Made by a program: the position numbers and the translations under genes
The notes under the pieces: generated by a model
Databases searched by the model: none
Told to the model about the DNA's origin: nothing
The model's input: only the letters and a program-made list of their open reading frames with translations
NCBI RefSeq assembly: GCF_023706045.1
Contig: NZ_BQYL01000001.1
Span: 1,842,001 to 1,906,000 of the forward strand
Origin: Kangiella sp. TOML190
GTDB taxonomy: Bacteria > Pseudomonadota > Gammaproteobacteria > Enterobacterales > Kangiellaceae
Direction of reading: 5' to 3'
DNA: 64,000 bases
Part shown: positions 27,471 to 36,130 of the stretch, one piece after another
How positions within the stretch are numbered: position 1 is the first letter of the stretch
How the letters are laid out: each line of letters begins with the position of its first letter

Positions 27471-28799
27471 GTGAACTCGAAGGAAATTGCCCCAGATTTT
27501 TGTTATCAAAGCTTAATTTCTCGGTTTAGAAAATGCCGCCTGCAAACAGAACAGCTCTGCCAGCCACTGGAAGTTGAAGATTATGGGCTACAAGCTGTAG
27601 CTGAAACAAGCCCTGTCAAATGGCACTTAGCACACACCAGTTGGTTTTTTGAAACCTTTATTTTAGAAAAATACGAAGCCAATTTTACCTCATTTGATAA
27701 AAACTTCAGTTACCTATTCAATTCTTATTACAATGGCGTTGGTAAACCATTTTTGCGATCCAAGCGTGGACTCTTATCAAGGCCAACCGTAAAAGCGGTA
27801 TTCGAATATCGTCGAGCAATTTCTGAGCGTATAGAAAAGCTATTTCAAGGTTTAGCCGATAGTTCACCCAAAGCGCTGTATTTATTAGAGCTGGGAATTA
27901 ATCACGAGCAGCAACACCAAGAATTACTACTAACGGATTTACTCTATAACTGGTATCAAAATCCGTTATATCCGGCCTATAAAAAGCCAGCACTCCAAGA
28001 GCCAATTATGGCAAATCTTAATAGCAACCTCTCTGAGCCTGCCAAGCTTGAATGGGTAACGCAAAAAGGGGGGCTAGTGACTATTGGCAAGGCGGATGAT
28101 GGAAGCTTTGCGTTTGATAATGAATATCCTCGTCACCAAGTATTTATTAAAGATTTTTTAGTTGCTGATCGGTTAGTAACGAATCGTGAATACTTGGCCT
28201 TTATTGACGATAAAGGCTATCAGCGTCCAGAATTTTGGCTTAGCGATGGCTGGGCAAAGATACAAGAAAAGCGCTGGCAAGCGCCACTTTATTGGTCGCA
28301 AGGACAACAAGGGAATTGGTTTCATTATGGCTATTACGGTTTACAACCCTTGGACTTGGCTTCGCCGGTGTCGAATATCAGTGCTTATGAAGCCGATGCC
28401 TTTGCTCGTTGGGCGCAATCTAGGCTGATGACTGAGGCAGAGTGGGAGCTGATTGCTGCTCAACAAGAGGTTCAAGGCAATTTTATCGAGTCGGATGCAC
28501 TCAAGCCGCTTGCTGCCGGCGCTAATCAAATATCGGCTAATAGAGGCGACTTGGCAGTACAACAACTTTATGGCGACTTATGGGAATGGATTGCAAGTAG
28601 CTACTCTCCGTATCCGGGCTTTAAAGCTGCTGCAGGCGCAGTCGGCGAATACAATGGGAAATTTATGTGTAACCAACTGGTATTGAGAGGCGGTTCTTGT
28701 GTAACAAGCTGCGATCATATGCGTTCTAGTTACCGTAACTTTTTTTATCCGGAAGCGCGCTGGCAGTTTTCGGGAATTCGATTAGCCAAGGACCTCTAG
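27471..28799 (+). CDS. egtB: Ergothioneine biosynthesis sulfoxide synthase EgtB
   Basis: Iron-dependent enzyme that joins hercynine with a thiol (cysteine or gamma-glutamylcysteine) in ergothioneine synthesis. The 442-residue protein has an N-terminal DinB-like domain with KWHLAHTSWFFETFI and the iron-binding HEQQHQELLLTDL (HxxxHxE), and a C-terminal FGE-sulfatase domain (PRHQVFIKDFLVADRLVTN, RLMTEAEWE, LYGDLWEWIASSY, RGGSCVT). GTG start; no ATG competes. egtD follows with a 1-nt overlap. No egtA, egtC or egtE is in the window, so the substrate thiol and the lyase are unknown. Confidence 0.95.
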   Translation: MNSKEIAPDFCYQSLISRFRKCRLQTEQLCQPLEVEDYGLQAVAETSPVKWHLAHTSWFFETFILEKYEANFTSFDKNFSYLFNSYYNGVGKPFLRSKRGLLSRPTVKAVFEYRRAISERIEKLFQGLADSSPKALYLLELGINHEQQHQELLLTDLLYNWYQNPLYPAYKKPALQEPIMANLNSNLSEPAKLEWVTQKGGLVTIGKADDGSFAFDNEYPRHQVFIKDFLVADRLVTNREYLAFIDDKGYQRPEFWLSDGWAKIQEKRWQAPLYWSQGQQGNWFHYGYYGLQPLDLASPVSNISAYEADAFARWAQSRLMTEAEWELIAAQQEVQGNFIESDALKPLAAGANQISANRGDLAVQQLYGDLWEWIASSYSPYPGFKAAAGAVGEYNGKFMCNQLVLRGGSCVTSCDHMRSSYRNFFYPEARWQFSGIRLAKDL

Positions 28800-29725
28800 T
28801 GTTGAATAAAGAACAAGAAGCCTTATTAGCAGGGCTTTTAGCTGAACAGAAATATATTAATCCTAAATATTTTTACGACAAAAATGGCTCGGAATTGTTT
28901 GAGAGAATCACTCAGTTAGATGAATATTATCCAACCCGTACCGAGCGGACTATTCTTATCCAGAATGCCGAAGAGATGGCCAGCTATTTTGATAAATCGG
29001 CGGTGATTATTGAACCTGGCGCTGGTGCCTGCGAGAAAATACAATTAATTTTAGAAGCCATTCATCCAGAAGCTTATTTACCGCAAGATGTTTCCAAGCG
29101 ATTTTTACAGCAGGCCGCGCAGACTATAAAAGATAAATTTCCTTGGTTAAAAGTGTATCCGATTGTCAGCGACTTCGCTAAGCCTATCGAAATTCCGAAA
29201 GAATTTCGGAATAAACCCAGTTACGTCTTTTATCCTGGCTCTACTATTGGCAACTTTGAGCCTGAAAGCGCGGTTAGTTTTTTGAAAAATATGCGACAGC
29301 TTGTTGGCGATGATGGAGGTATTTTGCTGGGAGCGGATTTGCACAAAGAACCAGCGGTGATAGAAGCAGCTTACAACGACACTCATGGAGTGACTGCTAA
29401 ATTTAATCTTAATATGCTCAGCAATGTGAATCGTCAATTGGGGAGCGCTATTGATGCATCAAAATTCAGCCATCGGGCTTTTTACAATGAAAAACTGCAT
29501 AGAATCGAAATGCATCTGGTGAGCATGCAGCAGCAAGCTTACTTTGTTGATGGCAAGCAAATCGACTTTAAAGCTGGCGAAACCATACACACTGAAAACT
29601 CCTATAAATTTAGCTTAGAGGATATCGACAAGATGGCGCAGGGTTCAGGATTCCAACGAATTAAAACTTGGACGGATAAGGACGGATACTTCAGTTTGAA
29701 CTTTTTTCGAGCGTCGCTAGCTTAA
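28799..29725 (+). CDS. egtD: L-histidine N-alpha-methyltransferase EgtD
   Basis: Trimethylates histidine to hercynine with SAM, the first step of ergothioneine synthesis. The 308-residue protein shows the EgtD-type N-terminus (NPKYFYDKNGSELFERIT, DEYYPTRTE), the SAM-binding VIIEPGAGACEKIQLIL, FYPGSTIGNFEPESAVSFL and the C-terminal NFFRASLA. Length fits the family. GTG 28799 overlaps the egtB stop; TTG 28802 is an alternative giving one residue less. Confidence 0.95.
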   Translation: MLNKEQEALLAGLLAEQKYINPKYFYDKNGSELFERITQLDEYYPTRTERTILIQNAEEMASYFDKSAVIIEPGAGACEKIQLILEAIHPEAYLPQDVSKRFLQQAAQTIKDKFPWLKVYPIVSDFAKPIEIPKEFRNKPSYVFYPGSTIGNFEPESAVSFLKNMRQLVGDDGGILLGADLHKEPAVIEAAYNDTHGVTAKFNLNMLSNVNRQLGSAIDASKFSHRAFYNEKLHRIEMHLVSMQQQAYFVDGKQIDFKAGETIHTENSYKFSLEDIDKMAQGSGFQRIKTWTDKDGYFSLNFFRASLA

Positions 29726-29804
29726 ACAAAGTTTTATTAGCATTCCTTTGGCAAGCTACCTATACTCAAGACAGACATTCAAAATACCATAATTCATTAG
29801 CTTA

Positions 29805-31049
29805 ATGACTCCTGCAAAAGCCAAACTAACGCTGTTTAGCGTGATGTTGATTTCAGTATTAGGAACTGCCGGTATTGCTTTGCCGTATCCGGTTTTAGCA
29901 CCTTATTTTATTGATTATCCAGCTAACGATTTAACCCACTTTATGGGGTTTCATCCTAAGGTATTGCTAGGATTTTCTTTGGCGATTTATCCATTGGGGC
30001 TACTTATCGGTAGTATTTTTGTGGGTGCTTTATCGGATCATTACGGGCGGCGCAAAGTACTGTTGCTAACCTTAAGCGGTAGCGCTATAGGCTATTTTTT
30101 AACGGCATTGTCAGTGGTTCATGAATCCTTTATCGGTTTTACTTTGGCTAGGTTAGTCACGGGTATTTGTGAAGGTAATATTTCGATTGCTAGAGCCATT
30201 GGCGCAGAGTTACATCCGCATATCGAACGAACGAAAGCCATTTCTTTAGTCTATGCGGCGACTTATGTCGGCTGGTTGGTTGGCCCTTTAATAGGTGGCT
30301 TTTTGATGGTTTACGGCGTTGCTAATGTGTTTAACATTGCCGCTGTTGGGATCCTAATCGCTTTAGCTATGGTATTTTTTACTATTGAGCGACGTCAGCA
30401 ACGACCCAAACCGGAGTATCGATTTTGGCGATTGATTAAGGAAAATAACTCCTTAACCGTGTTAAAACATAAAGAAGTGTTACCCGTTTTTTGGTTTTAC
30501 TTTTTGTACTCGATGGGGCTGAATGCTTTTTACGATTTTTATCCAGTCTGGTTTGTCGATAAACTAAGCTTCGATAGTCGTGGTATCGCTTGGGCGACGG
30601 TTGCTTTGACCGCTTGCATGGTGGTGGTTAGTAGCTTTTGGGTTGATAAGATCAATCATAAATTTGGCGAAGTCGCTTCGATGATCGGTGGCGGTATTGC
30701 ACTAGCACTATTAATTGCCATTCAACCCTTTTCAACAGCAGCTATGATCTATCCTCTATTTTTTGTTATTGGCGGCTGGATCGCCATTACTAATGGAATG
30801 GTGCCAACCTATTTATCCAAATATTTTGGTCATTTAGGGCAAGGTAAAGTGATGGGCTTGCAAACCAGTATTTTTTGTATCACTAACGTTATTATTGCGG
30901 TTGTTGGCGGCCCTTTGAGTGTTATTAGTTCGACTTTAGTAATATTAATCGGTGCTGTCCTGATCGCCGCGTCGGTACTGGTAATGTTCATTACGCGACA
31001 ACAACAAGCGAGCATGATTTCGAAAGTGTTAGCGCAACAAGGTCATTAA
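29805..31049 (+). CDS. MFS transporter
   Basis: 414 residues, 12 predicted membrane segments. The MFS loop 2-3 motif reads GALSDHYGRRKVLLLTL, and segment 5 has a G-rich VGWLVGPLIGGFL as in drug/proton antiporters. The closest group is multidrug-type MFS. It starts 80 bp after egtD on the same strand, so it might export or import a product of that operon, but no sequence feature proves this. Confidence 0.85.
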   Translation: MTPAKAKLTLFSVMLISVLGTAGIALPYPVLAPYFIDYPANDLTHFMGFHPKVLLGFSLAIYPLGLLIGSIFVGALSDHYGRRKVLLLTLSGSAIGYFLTALSVVHESFIGFTLARLVTGICEGNISIARAIGAELHPHIERTKAISLVYAATYVGWLVGPLIGGFLMVYGVANVFNIAAVGILIALAMVFFTIERRQQRPKPEYRFWRLIKENNSLTVLKHKEVLPVFWFYFLYSMGLNAFYDFYPVWFVDKLSFDSRGIAWATVALTACMVVVSSFWVDKINHKFGEVASMIGGGIALALLIAIQPFSTAAMIYPLFFVIGGWIAITNGMVPTYLSKYFGHLGQGKVMGLQTSIFCITNVIIAVVGGPLSVISSTLVILIGAVLIAASVLVMFITRQQQASMISKVLAQQGH

Positions 31050-31233
31050 TTTAGGGCCTTTCTTAATAAGTTGTAACAATTAAATAACCCGTAAAAACAA
31101 TGAGTTAAGATAAGTTGAGCAGTTTTTACTGTAATTGGTAGCCATTTATGGTATCAAACGGTCTGAAAAAACTATTCGCAAAATCTCGAAATTCTCATTC
31201 GAAGTATTTTATTAGATATACAGGAGTCAATGA

Positions 31234-33420
31234 ATGCAAAAACTTACCTTAAGTTTAGCCGTGGCCGCAGCTCTAGCGGCAACAACCAGCGGCTGTGTAC
31301 ATAATGCAGAGCAAGATACGATGGATAAGGCTGCGTTAAAGGTTGCCGATGCTAAAGATGCTGAGTCAATGAAAGTCGACGCAGCTAATCCTTTTTTTGT
31401 CCAGTGGGATACGCCTTTTGGCATGCCGCCGTTTGAGCAGATCAAAAACGAACATTATCGTCCTGCCTTTGACTATGCAATCAAACAAGCGCGAAATGAA
31501 ATCGAGCTAGTGGCTAATAACCCAGAAGCACCAAGTTTTAACAATACGATTGAAGCCTTGGAATACAACGGTAAAGATCTTACCAAGGTCGCTAATGTCT
31601 TTTTCAACTTAACTTCGGCCAATACCAATAAAGAATTACAAGCCATTTCGCGCGAAATTGGTCCTAAGCTATCGGCCTTAAGAGATGATGTAAATTTAAA
31701 TCCAAAATTGTTTGCGCGAGTAAAAGCGGTCTATGAGCAGCGCAACGAGCTTGGCTTACGTCCGGATCAAATGAAACTATTGGAAGATCGTTATAAAGGC
31801 TTTGTACGTGGTGGTGCAGAGTTAAACGATGCTGAAAAGAGCAAATTACGGGAACTGAATAAACAACTGACCGAACTGTCCATCAAGTTTGGCGATAATG
31901 TGCTAGCAGAAAATAATAACTGGGAAATGGTTATTGATGATAAAGCCGATTTAGCTGGCTTGCCGCAGAATATTATTGATGCCGCTGCGGAAACGGCTAA
32001 AAAGCGTGGTCATGAAGGTAAATGGGTCTTTACTACTCATCGTCCTTCGAAAAATCCTTTCCTGATTTATTCGACTAACCGCGAGTTGCGCGAAAAAATT
32101 TATCAGGCCTATACCCATCGTGGCGATAACGATAATGCAAATGATAATAAAAAAATCGCTGCAAAAATTGCCGCGCTACGCTCCCAAAAAGCGCAATTGC
32201 TTGGCTATCAAAATCACGCAGATTTTGTTTTGGAGAACCGTGTTGCCAAGAACGCTGAAAACGTAACCAAGTTACTGGATCAGATCTGGCCAGCAGCAAT
32301 CAAGCAGGCTAAGAAAGAAGTGGCTGCGATGCAAAAAATGATTGATGAAGAAGGTGGTGATTTTAAGTTCCGCGCTTCTGACTGGCGCCATTATTCGGAA
32401 AAAATTCGCAAAGCCAAATATGATTTAGATGAAGAAGCCACCAAGCCTTATTTTTCCTTGGAAGATACTTTAAATGGCGTTTTTTATATTGCTAACAAGC
32501 TTTACGGAATGAACTTTAAAGAGCGTTTTGATTTACCAAAATACCATGAAGACGTTCGTACTTTCGAGGTTAATGATGCCAATGGTGACTTGATTGGAAT
32601 TTACATCACCGATCACTATGTCCGTGGTGGTAAACGTGGCGGCGCTTGGATGAACTCTTATCGTAAGCAGTTTGTTGATGAGAATGGTAAGTTCCAAAAG
32701 CCGATTATTGTTAATGTCTTAAACTACCCACGTCCTGTTGGCGATGAACCAACCTTGTTAACCTTTGATCAGGCCAGTACCTTGTTTCATGAGTTTGGTC
32801 ATGCCGCGCACGGTTTCTTGTCGGACGGTGTTTACCCATCGCAAACCGGAACTTCTGTCCCGCGTGATTTTGTAGAGTTTCCATCGCAAGTCCATGAAAA
32901 TTGGATGATGGAGCCGGAAGTGCTGGCGCAATTTGCTAAACACTATAAAACGGGCGAAGTGATCCCGCAGCAAATGATCGAGAAAATTCAAGCTGCTAGC
33001 AAGTTTAATCAAGGTTTTGCTACCACCGAATATATGGCGGCTACTCTGCTGGATCTTGCATGGCACACCATTGAAGATGGTCAAGAGCGAGATGCGGATG
33101 AATTTGAAGCGAAAGTTCTAGATGAGTATGGATTGATTGATGAAATTGCGCCTCGCTACCGAACCACCTATTTCTCGCATATTTTCTCAGGTGGCTACTC
33201 GGCGGGTTACTACAGCTACATCTGGTCAGATATTTTCGGTGCTGATGCTTACCAAGCCTTCCGTGAAAATGGTATTTTTGATGAAAAAACGGCAAAAGCC
33301 TTTGTCGATAATGTATTGTCAAAAGGTGGTACAGAAGATCCTTTAAAGCTTTATAAACAATTTAGAGGAAAAGAGGCCGATCCACAATACTTGCTGAAAA
33401 GTCGTGGTTTGATCAATTAA
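31234..33420 (+). CDS. M3 family metallopeptidase, lipoprotein (Dcp-like)
   Basis: 728 residues. The signal peptide ends AATTSGC, a lipobox, so this dipeptidyl carboxypeptidase or oligopeptidase is membrane-anchored in the periplasm, unlike cytoplasmic Dcp. The zinc site is LFHEFGHAAHGFLSD with H519-E520-x-x-H523, and the third ligand Glu is in the FPSQVHENWMM segment. The order and length fit M3 peptidases (about 680-720). AGGAG precedes the ATG; a terminator follows the stop. Confidence 0.93.
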   Translation: MQKLTLSLAVAAALAATTSGCVHNAEQDTMDKAALKVADAKDAESMKVDAANPFFVQWDTPFGMPPFEQIKNEHYRPAFDYAIKQARNEIELVANNPEAPSFNNTIEALEYNGKDLTKVANVFFNLTSANTNKELQAISREIGPKLSALRDDVNLNPKLFARVKAVYEQRNELGLRPDQMKLLEDRYKGFVRGGAELNDAEKSKLRELNKQLTELSIKFGDNVLAENNNWEMVIDDKADLAGLPQNIIDAAAETAKKRGHEGKWVFTTHRPSKNPFLIYSTNRELREKIYQAYTHRGDNDNANDNKKIAAKIAALRSQKAQLLGYQNHADFVLENRVAKNAENVTKLLDQIWPAAIKQAKKEVAAMQKMIDEEGGDFKFRASDWRHYSEKIRKAKYDLDEEATKPYFSLEDTLNGVFYIANKLYGMNFKERFDLPKYHEDVRTFEVNDANGDLIGIYITDHYVRGGKRGGAWMNSYRKQFVDENGKFQKPIIVNVLNYPRPVGDEPTLLTFDQASTLFHEFGHAAHGFLSDGVYPSQTGTSVPRDFVEFPSQVHENWMMEPEVLAQFAKHYKTGEVIPQQMIEKIQAASKFNQGFATTEYMAATLLDLAWHTIEDGQERDADEFEAKVLDEYGLIDEIAPRYRTTYFSHIFSGGYSAGYYSYIWSDIFGADAYQAFRENGIFDEKTAKAFVDNVLSKGGTEDPLKLYKQFRGKEADPQYLLKSRGLIN

Positions 33421-33443
33421 TCATTGCTCGAACTCTTTTTAAT

Positions 33444-33470
33444 AAAAAAGTCGCTTTATGCGGCTTTTTT
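33444..33470. terminator. Rho-independent terminator after M3 peptidase gene
   Basis: AAAAAAGTCGC-TTTAT-GCGGCTTTTTT, an 11-bp stem with one G-T pair. Confidence 0.9.
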
Positions 33471-33522
33471 ATTGTCGCCAGTTTCTTCTTTGGGTATAAC
33501 GGTAGCTAAAAGAGGAAAAACT

Positions 33523-33756
33523 ATGCCTATTAGCCAAGAACTACTCGAAGAAATTAAGCTCCTGTCGTTGTTTAACCTGGAAACGACGCAGCAGGGGATT
33601 AAGATCCATTCTGATGCGACCAAAAGTAGTATCAGCGCTGCCCAGCGGCTTTATGACAAAGGCATTGTCACTTTGCCCGACGGCGGCTATCTAACGGATA
33701 TGGGGCATGAGGCTGCGGAACACGCCCAATTACTATTATCACTGCTAAAACAATAG
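33523..33756 (+). CDS. TIGR02647-type small protein
   Basis: 77 residues from ATG 33523 (AGAGGA upstream). The sequence PISQELLEEIKLLSLFNL, then a winged-helix-like stretch (SAAQRLYDKGIVTLPDGGYL), is that of the TIGR02647 family of Pseudomonas and Vibrio relatives. A DNA-binding role is suggested by the shape but not proven. The frame is open 33 codons further upstream, through the terminator, which I do not accept as coding. Confidence 0.8.
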   Translation: MPISQELLEEIKLLSLFNLETTQQGIKIHSDATKSSISAAQRLYDKGIVTLPDGGYLTDMGHEAAEHAQLLLSLLKQ

Positions 33757-33903
33757 CTTACATAAAGCTAAAAGAGGACTAGTTTGAGCCGCTCAAGCTT
33801 TAAGTTGCGGCTATTGCAAACTGCTATTAAGAGTTTTCATTGACCTAAACTTCACGCCGCGTTTGTTAAGTTGCAGCTAATAAACGTAAGTAATGTTAGT
33901 TTT

Positions 33904-34506
33904 ATGTCCTTAAACACAGGCTCCAATTGCCGTAGCAAAAACTCCTATCTAAACCAATTTCGATGGTTCTTACCGCTATTGCTCTGCAGTTTCTTACTAT
34001 CTGCCTGCAGCAATTTGCCGCCCATTCGTACTGAGGCTCAGGTTGATCTCAATAGATTTATGGGCGATTGGTATGTCATCGCAAACATTCCGACCTTTAT
34101 TGAAAAGGGTGCACACAATGCGGTTGAGTCCTATCAACTTGATGATGAAGGCAATATCTTGACTCAATTTCAGTTCAATCAAGATGGGTTTAATGGAAAA
34201 ATAAAAACCTACAACCCCAAAGGTTTTGTCTGGGATAAAACCAGTAATGCGGTTTGGGGAATGCAGTTTATCTGGCCGATTGAAATGGAGTATCGAATTG
34301 TCTATCTAAATCAAGACTACAGCCAAACCATTATCGGTCGAAGCGATAGGGACTATGTCTGGATCATGGCGCGCACCCCGCAGATTAGCGAACAAACGTA
34401 TCGAAAGCTGGTATCTATAGTGCGTGATCAAGGTTACGATACCTCGCAATTAGTCAAGGTTCCTCAACAACCACTATCCATTAGAAAAAATAATAAAAGC
34501 CATTAA
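33904..34506 (+). CDS. blc: Outer-membrane lipocalin (Blc-like)
   Basis: 200 residues from ATG 33904. A lipoprotein signal ends FLLSAC. The lipocalin first motif is RFMGDWYVIANIPTF (GxW), followed by NAVESYQLDDEGN, WPIEMEYRIVYL and IMARTPQISE at the positions seen in E. coli Blc. Blc binds lysophospholipids and helps maintain the envelope. An upstream TTG at 33871 would add 11 residues without reason. Monocistronic. Confidence 0.92.
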   Translation: MSLNTGSNCRSKNSYLNQFRWFLPLLLCSFLLSACSNLPPIRTEAQVDLNRFMGDWYVIANIPTFIEKGAHNAVESYQLDDEGNILTQFQFNQDGFNGKIKTYNPKGFVWDKTSNAVWGMQFIWPIEMEYRIVYLNQDYSQTIIGRSDRDYVWIMARTPQISEQTYRKLVSIVRDQGYDTSQLVKVPQQPLSIRKNNKSH

Positions 34507-34610
34507 AAAGTATCTTGTGAATTTATCTTAATATTGTGACAAATCTCGCGTAAAATTCGCTCCATCTTAAATTGACACAGGCAATGGCTGGTTAGCCGAA
34601 GGAGACTGTT

Positions 34611-34691
34611 ATGAGCGAACGTATTGAAGATGCATTAGAGATGTTGATTGCTTCAGTTATCGTAGTAACTATGTTAGTTACATTTATCTAA
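34611..34691 (+). CDS. Predicted 26-residue single-pass membrane peptide
   Basis: The ORF begins MSERIEDALEM and continues with a hydrophobic helix LIASVIVVTMLVTFI to the stop. A strong AAGGAGA lies 6 nt before the ATG, and a rho-independent terminator follows about 60 bp after the stop, so it looks like a free-standing small gene. Charged N-terminus followed by one membrane span is common for bacterial small membrane regulators and type I toxin peptides. I do not recognise it. No antisense RNA promoter is evident. Confidence 0.6.
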   Translation: MSERIEDALEMLIASVIVVTMLVTFI

Positions 34692-34751
34692 TTGTTATTA
34701 AAAGATTTTTTCATACCCCTGTTATTGTTAGTTTTTAACAACTTTTAGTTT

Positions 34752-34778
34752 AGCCAAGCTTTTGCTTGGCTTTTTTTT
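34752..34778 (+). terminator. Rho-independent terminator after the 26-codon ORF
   Basis: AGCCAAGC-TTTT-GCTTGGCT hairpin followed by eight T. Confidence 0.9.
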
Positions 34779-34857
34779 GCTTGTTATTTGTCCATTAAGG
34801 CTCTAATCTTGAGATCTTAATGTAAATTGTTAGCTTAATGGCGGCTTAGTAGCATTG

Positions 34858-35967
34858 ATGGAGATCCAGCTCAAGACAAGTATAAGCGAAATTGATGCAA
34901 GTGACTGGCCGCAAGGGTCAAACATTTTAGCATCCTACGAATTGTTATCCCTGCTTGAAGAGTCGGCAGCGATTAGCGCTAAGTCTGGCTGGCAACCGCT
35001 GTATTTTTGCCTTTATCGCGAGCAAGCTTTAGTCGCCGTGATCCCCAGCTATATCAAAAGCCACTCTTATGGCGAATATGTGTTTGATTGGGCGTGGGCA
35101 AGTGCTTATCAGCAGTCGGGGTTGGATTATTATCCTAAGTTACTTACGGCGACACCACTCACTCCTTGCTTAGCACCAAAGTGGTTGGGTGATGTAGCGC
35201 CAGAAGAGTTAGCAACGGCGCTTGAGTCCATCAAGTCTTGGTGTCGCCAGCAGCATTTGAGCAGTTGGCATATTAACTTCACCACGCCACAGCAGGCGGA
35301 AACTCTGACGCAAAGTGACTTGTACAAAAGGCTCGATATCCAGTTTCATTGGACTAACCGCAATTATCACAGTTTTGATGACTTTCTAGCGCAGCTTAAG
35401 CCCAAGAAACGGCGCAATATTAAGCAGGAAAGAGCCAAGCTTGTTAAGGCCGATTGGCAGTTTGAACGCAAGTGGGCAGGGGATATGGGCGCTGATGAAT
35501 GGCAACTGTTTTATGAACTCTATAGCCATACCTTTGACAAAAAGGGCGGCTGGGCTCAGTTAAATCTGGACTTTTTTTTAGGGCTTAGCAGAAAACTTCC
35601 GAATAACTGCTTGGTGCTTTTCGCCAGAAAGCAAAATACTACTTTAGCGGCGGCGTTATTTTTTACTTCCGATACTCATCTTTACGGCCGCTATTGGGGC
35701 TGCTTTGAGGATCACGCTGGCTTGCACTTTGAAACTTGTTATTACCAAGGGATTGAGTTTGCCATCGAACAAGGCTTGCAGGTTTTTGAACCGGGTGCGC
35801 AGGGCGAACATAAACTCGCACGGGGCTTTGATCCGGTGCTTACCACTTCATTTCATTATATCGCTCAGCCGCAGTTCGCAAAAGCTATTGGCGCTTGGAT
35901 CGAAGAAGAAAAACATTGTATAAAACAAAGATATAAAGGGCATCAGCAGCATACGGCTTATCGCTGA
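34858..35967 (+). CDS. GNAT/FemAB-like protein (COG3146, DUF482)
   Basis: 369 residues. Family marks are NYHSFDDFLAQLKPKKRRNI, KQERAKLVKADWQFER, YGRYWGCFEDHAGLHFE and the C-terminal EPGAQGEHKLARGFDP, typical of COG3146 proteins with the FemAB/GNAT fold. Relatives are annotated as peptidoglycan-biosynthesis or N-acetyltransferase proteins; the substrate is unknown. Start at ATG 34858, since the TTG just before it is unlikely. Confidence 0.88.
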   Translation: MEIQLKTSISEIDASDWPQGSNILASYELLSLLEESAAISAKSGWQPLYFCLYREQALVAVIPSYIKSHSYGEYVFDWAWASAYQQSGLDYYPKLLTATPLTPCLAPKWLGDVAPEELATALESIKSWCRQQHLSSWHINFTTPQQAETLTQSDLYKRLDIQFHWTNRNYHSFDDFLAQLKPKKRRNIKQERAKLVKADWQFERKWAGDMGADEWQLFYELYSHTFDKKGGWAQLNLDFFLGLSRKLPNNCLVLFARKQNTTLAAALFFTSDTHLYGRYWGCFEDHAGLHFETCYYQGIEFAIEQGLQVFEPGAQGEHKLARGFDPVLTTSFHYIAQPQFAKAIGAWIEEEKHCIKQRYKGHQQHTAYR

Positions 35968-36064
35968 TTTGAAACTTCAGATTCGCTGGATTGAGAATAA
36001 AAATGAGCTTATCTTGAGCTTGTTAGCAAGCTTCAGTAGAATGCGCCACCAACCATAAGTATAA

Positions 36065-36094
36065 AAAGGCTGACCCTCTGTCAGCCTTTGTTTT
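36065..36094. terminator. Rho-independent terminator upstream of sulP gene
   Basis: AAAGGCTGAC-CCTCT-GTCAGCCTTT (36065-36089) followed by GTTTT. Confidence 0.9.
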
Positions 36095-36130
36095 AGTTGC
36101 TAGCCGACTTTTTACGATAAAGAGAACAGC

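Noticed and set aside
31148-31255. Small ORF overlapping the start of the M3 peptidase gene
   Set aside because: No Shine-Dalgarno sequence and random-looking composition; the peptidase has its own good start.
33424-33522. Longer version of the TIGR02647 protein
   Set aside because: The added part reads through a rho-independent terminator; ATG 33523 has a good ribosome-binding site.
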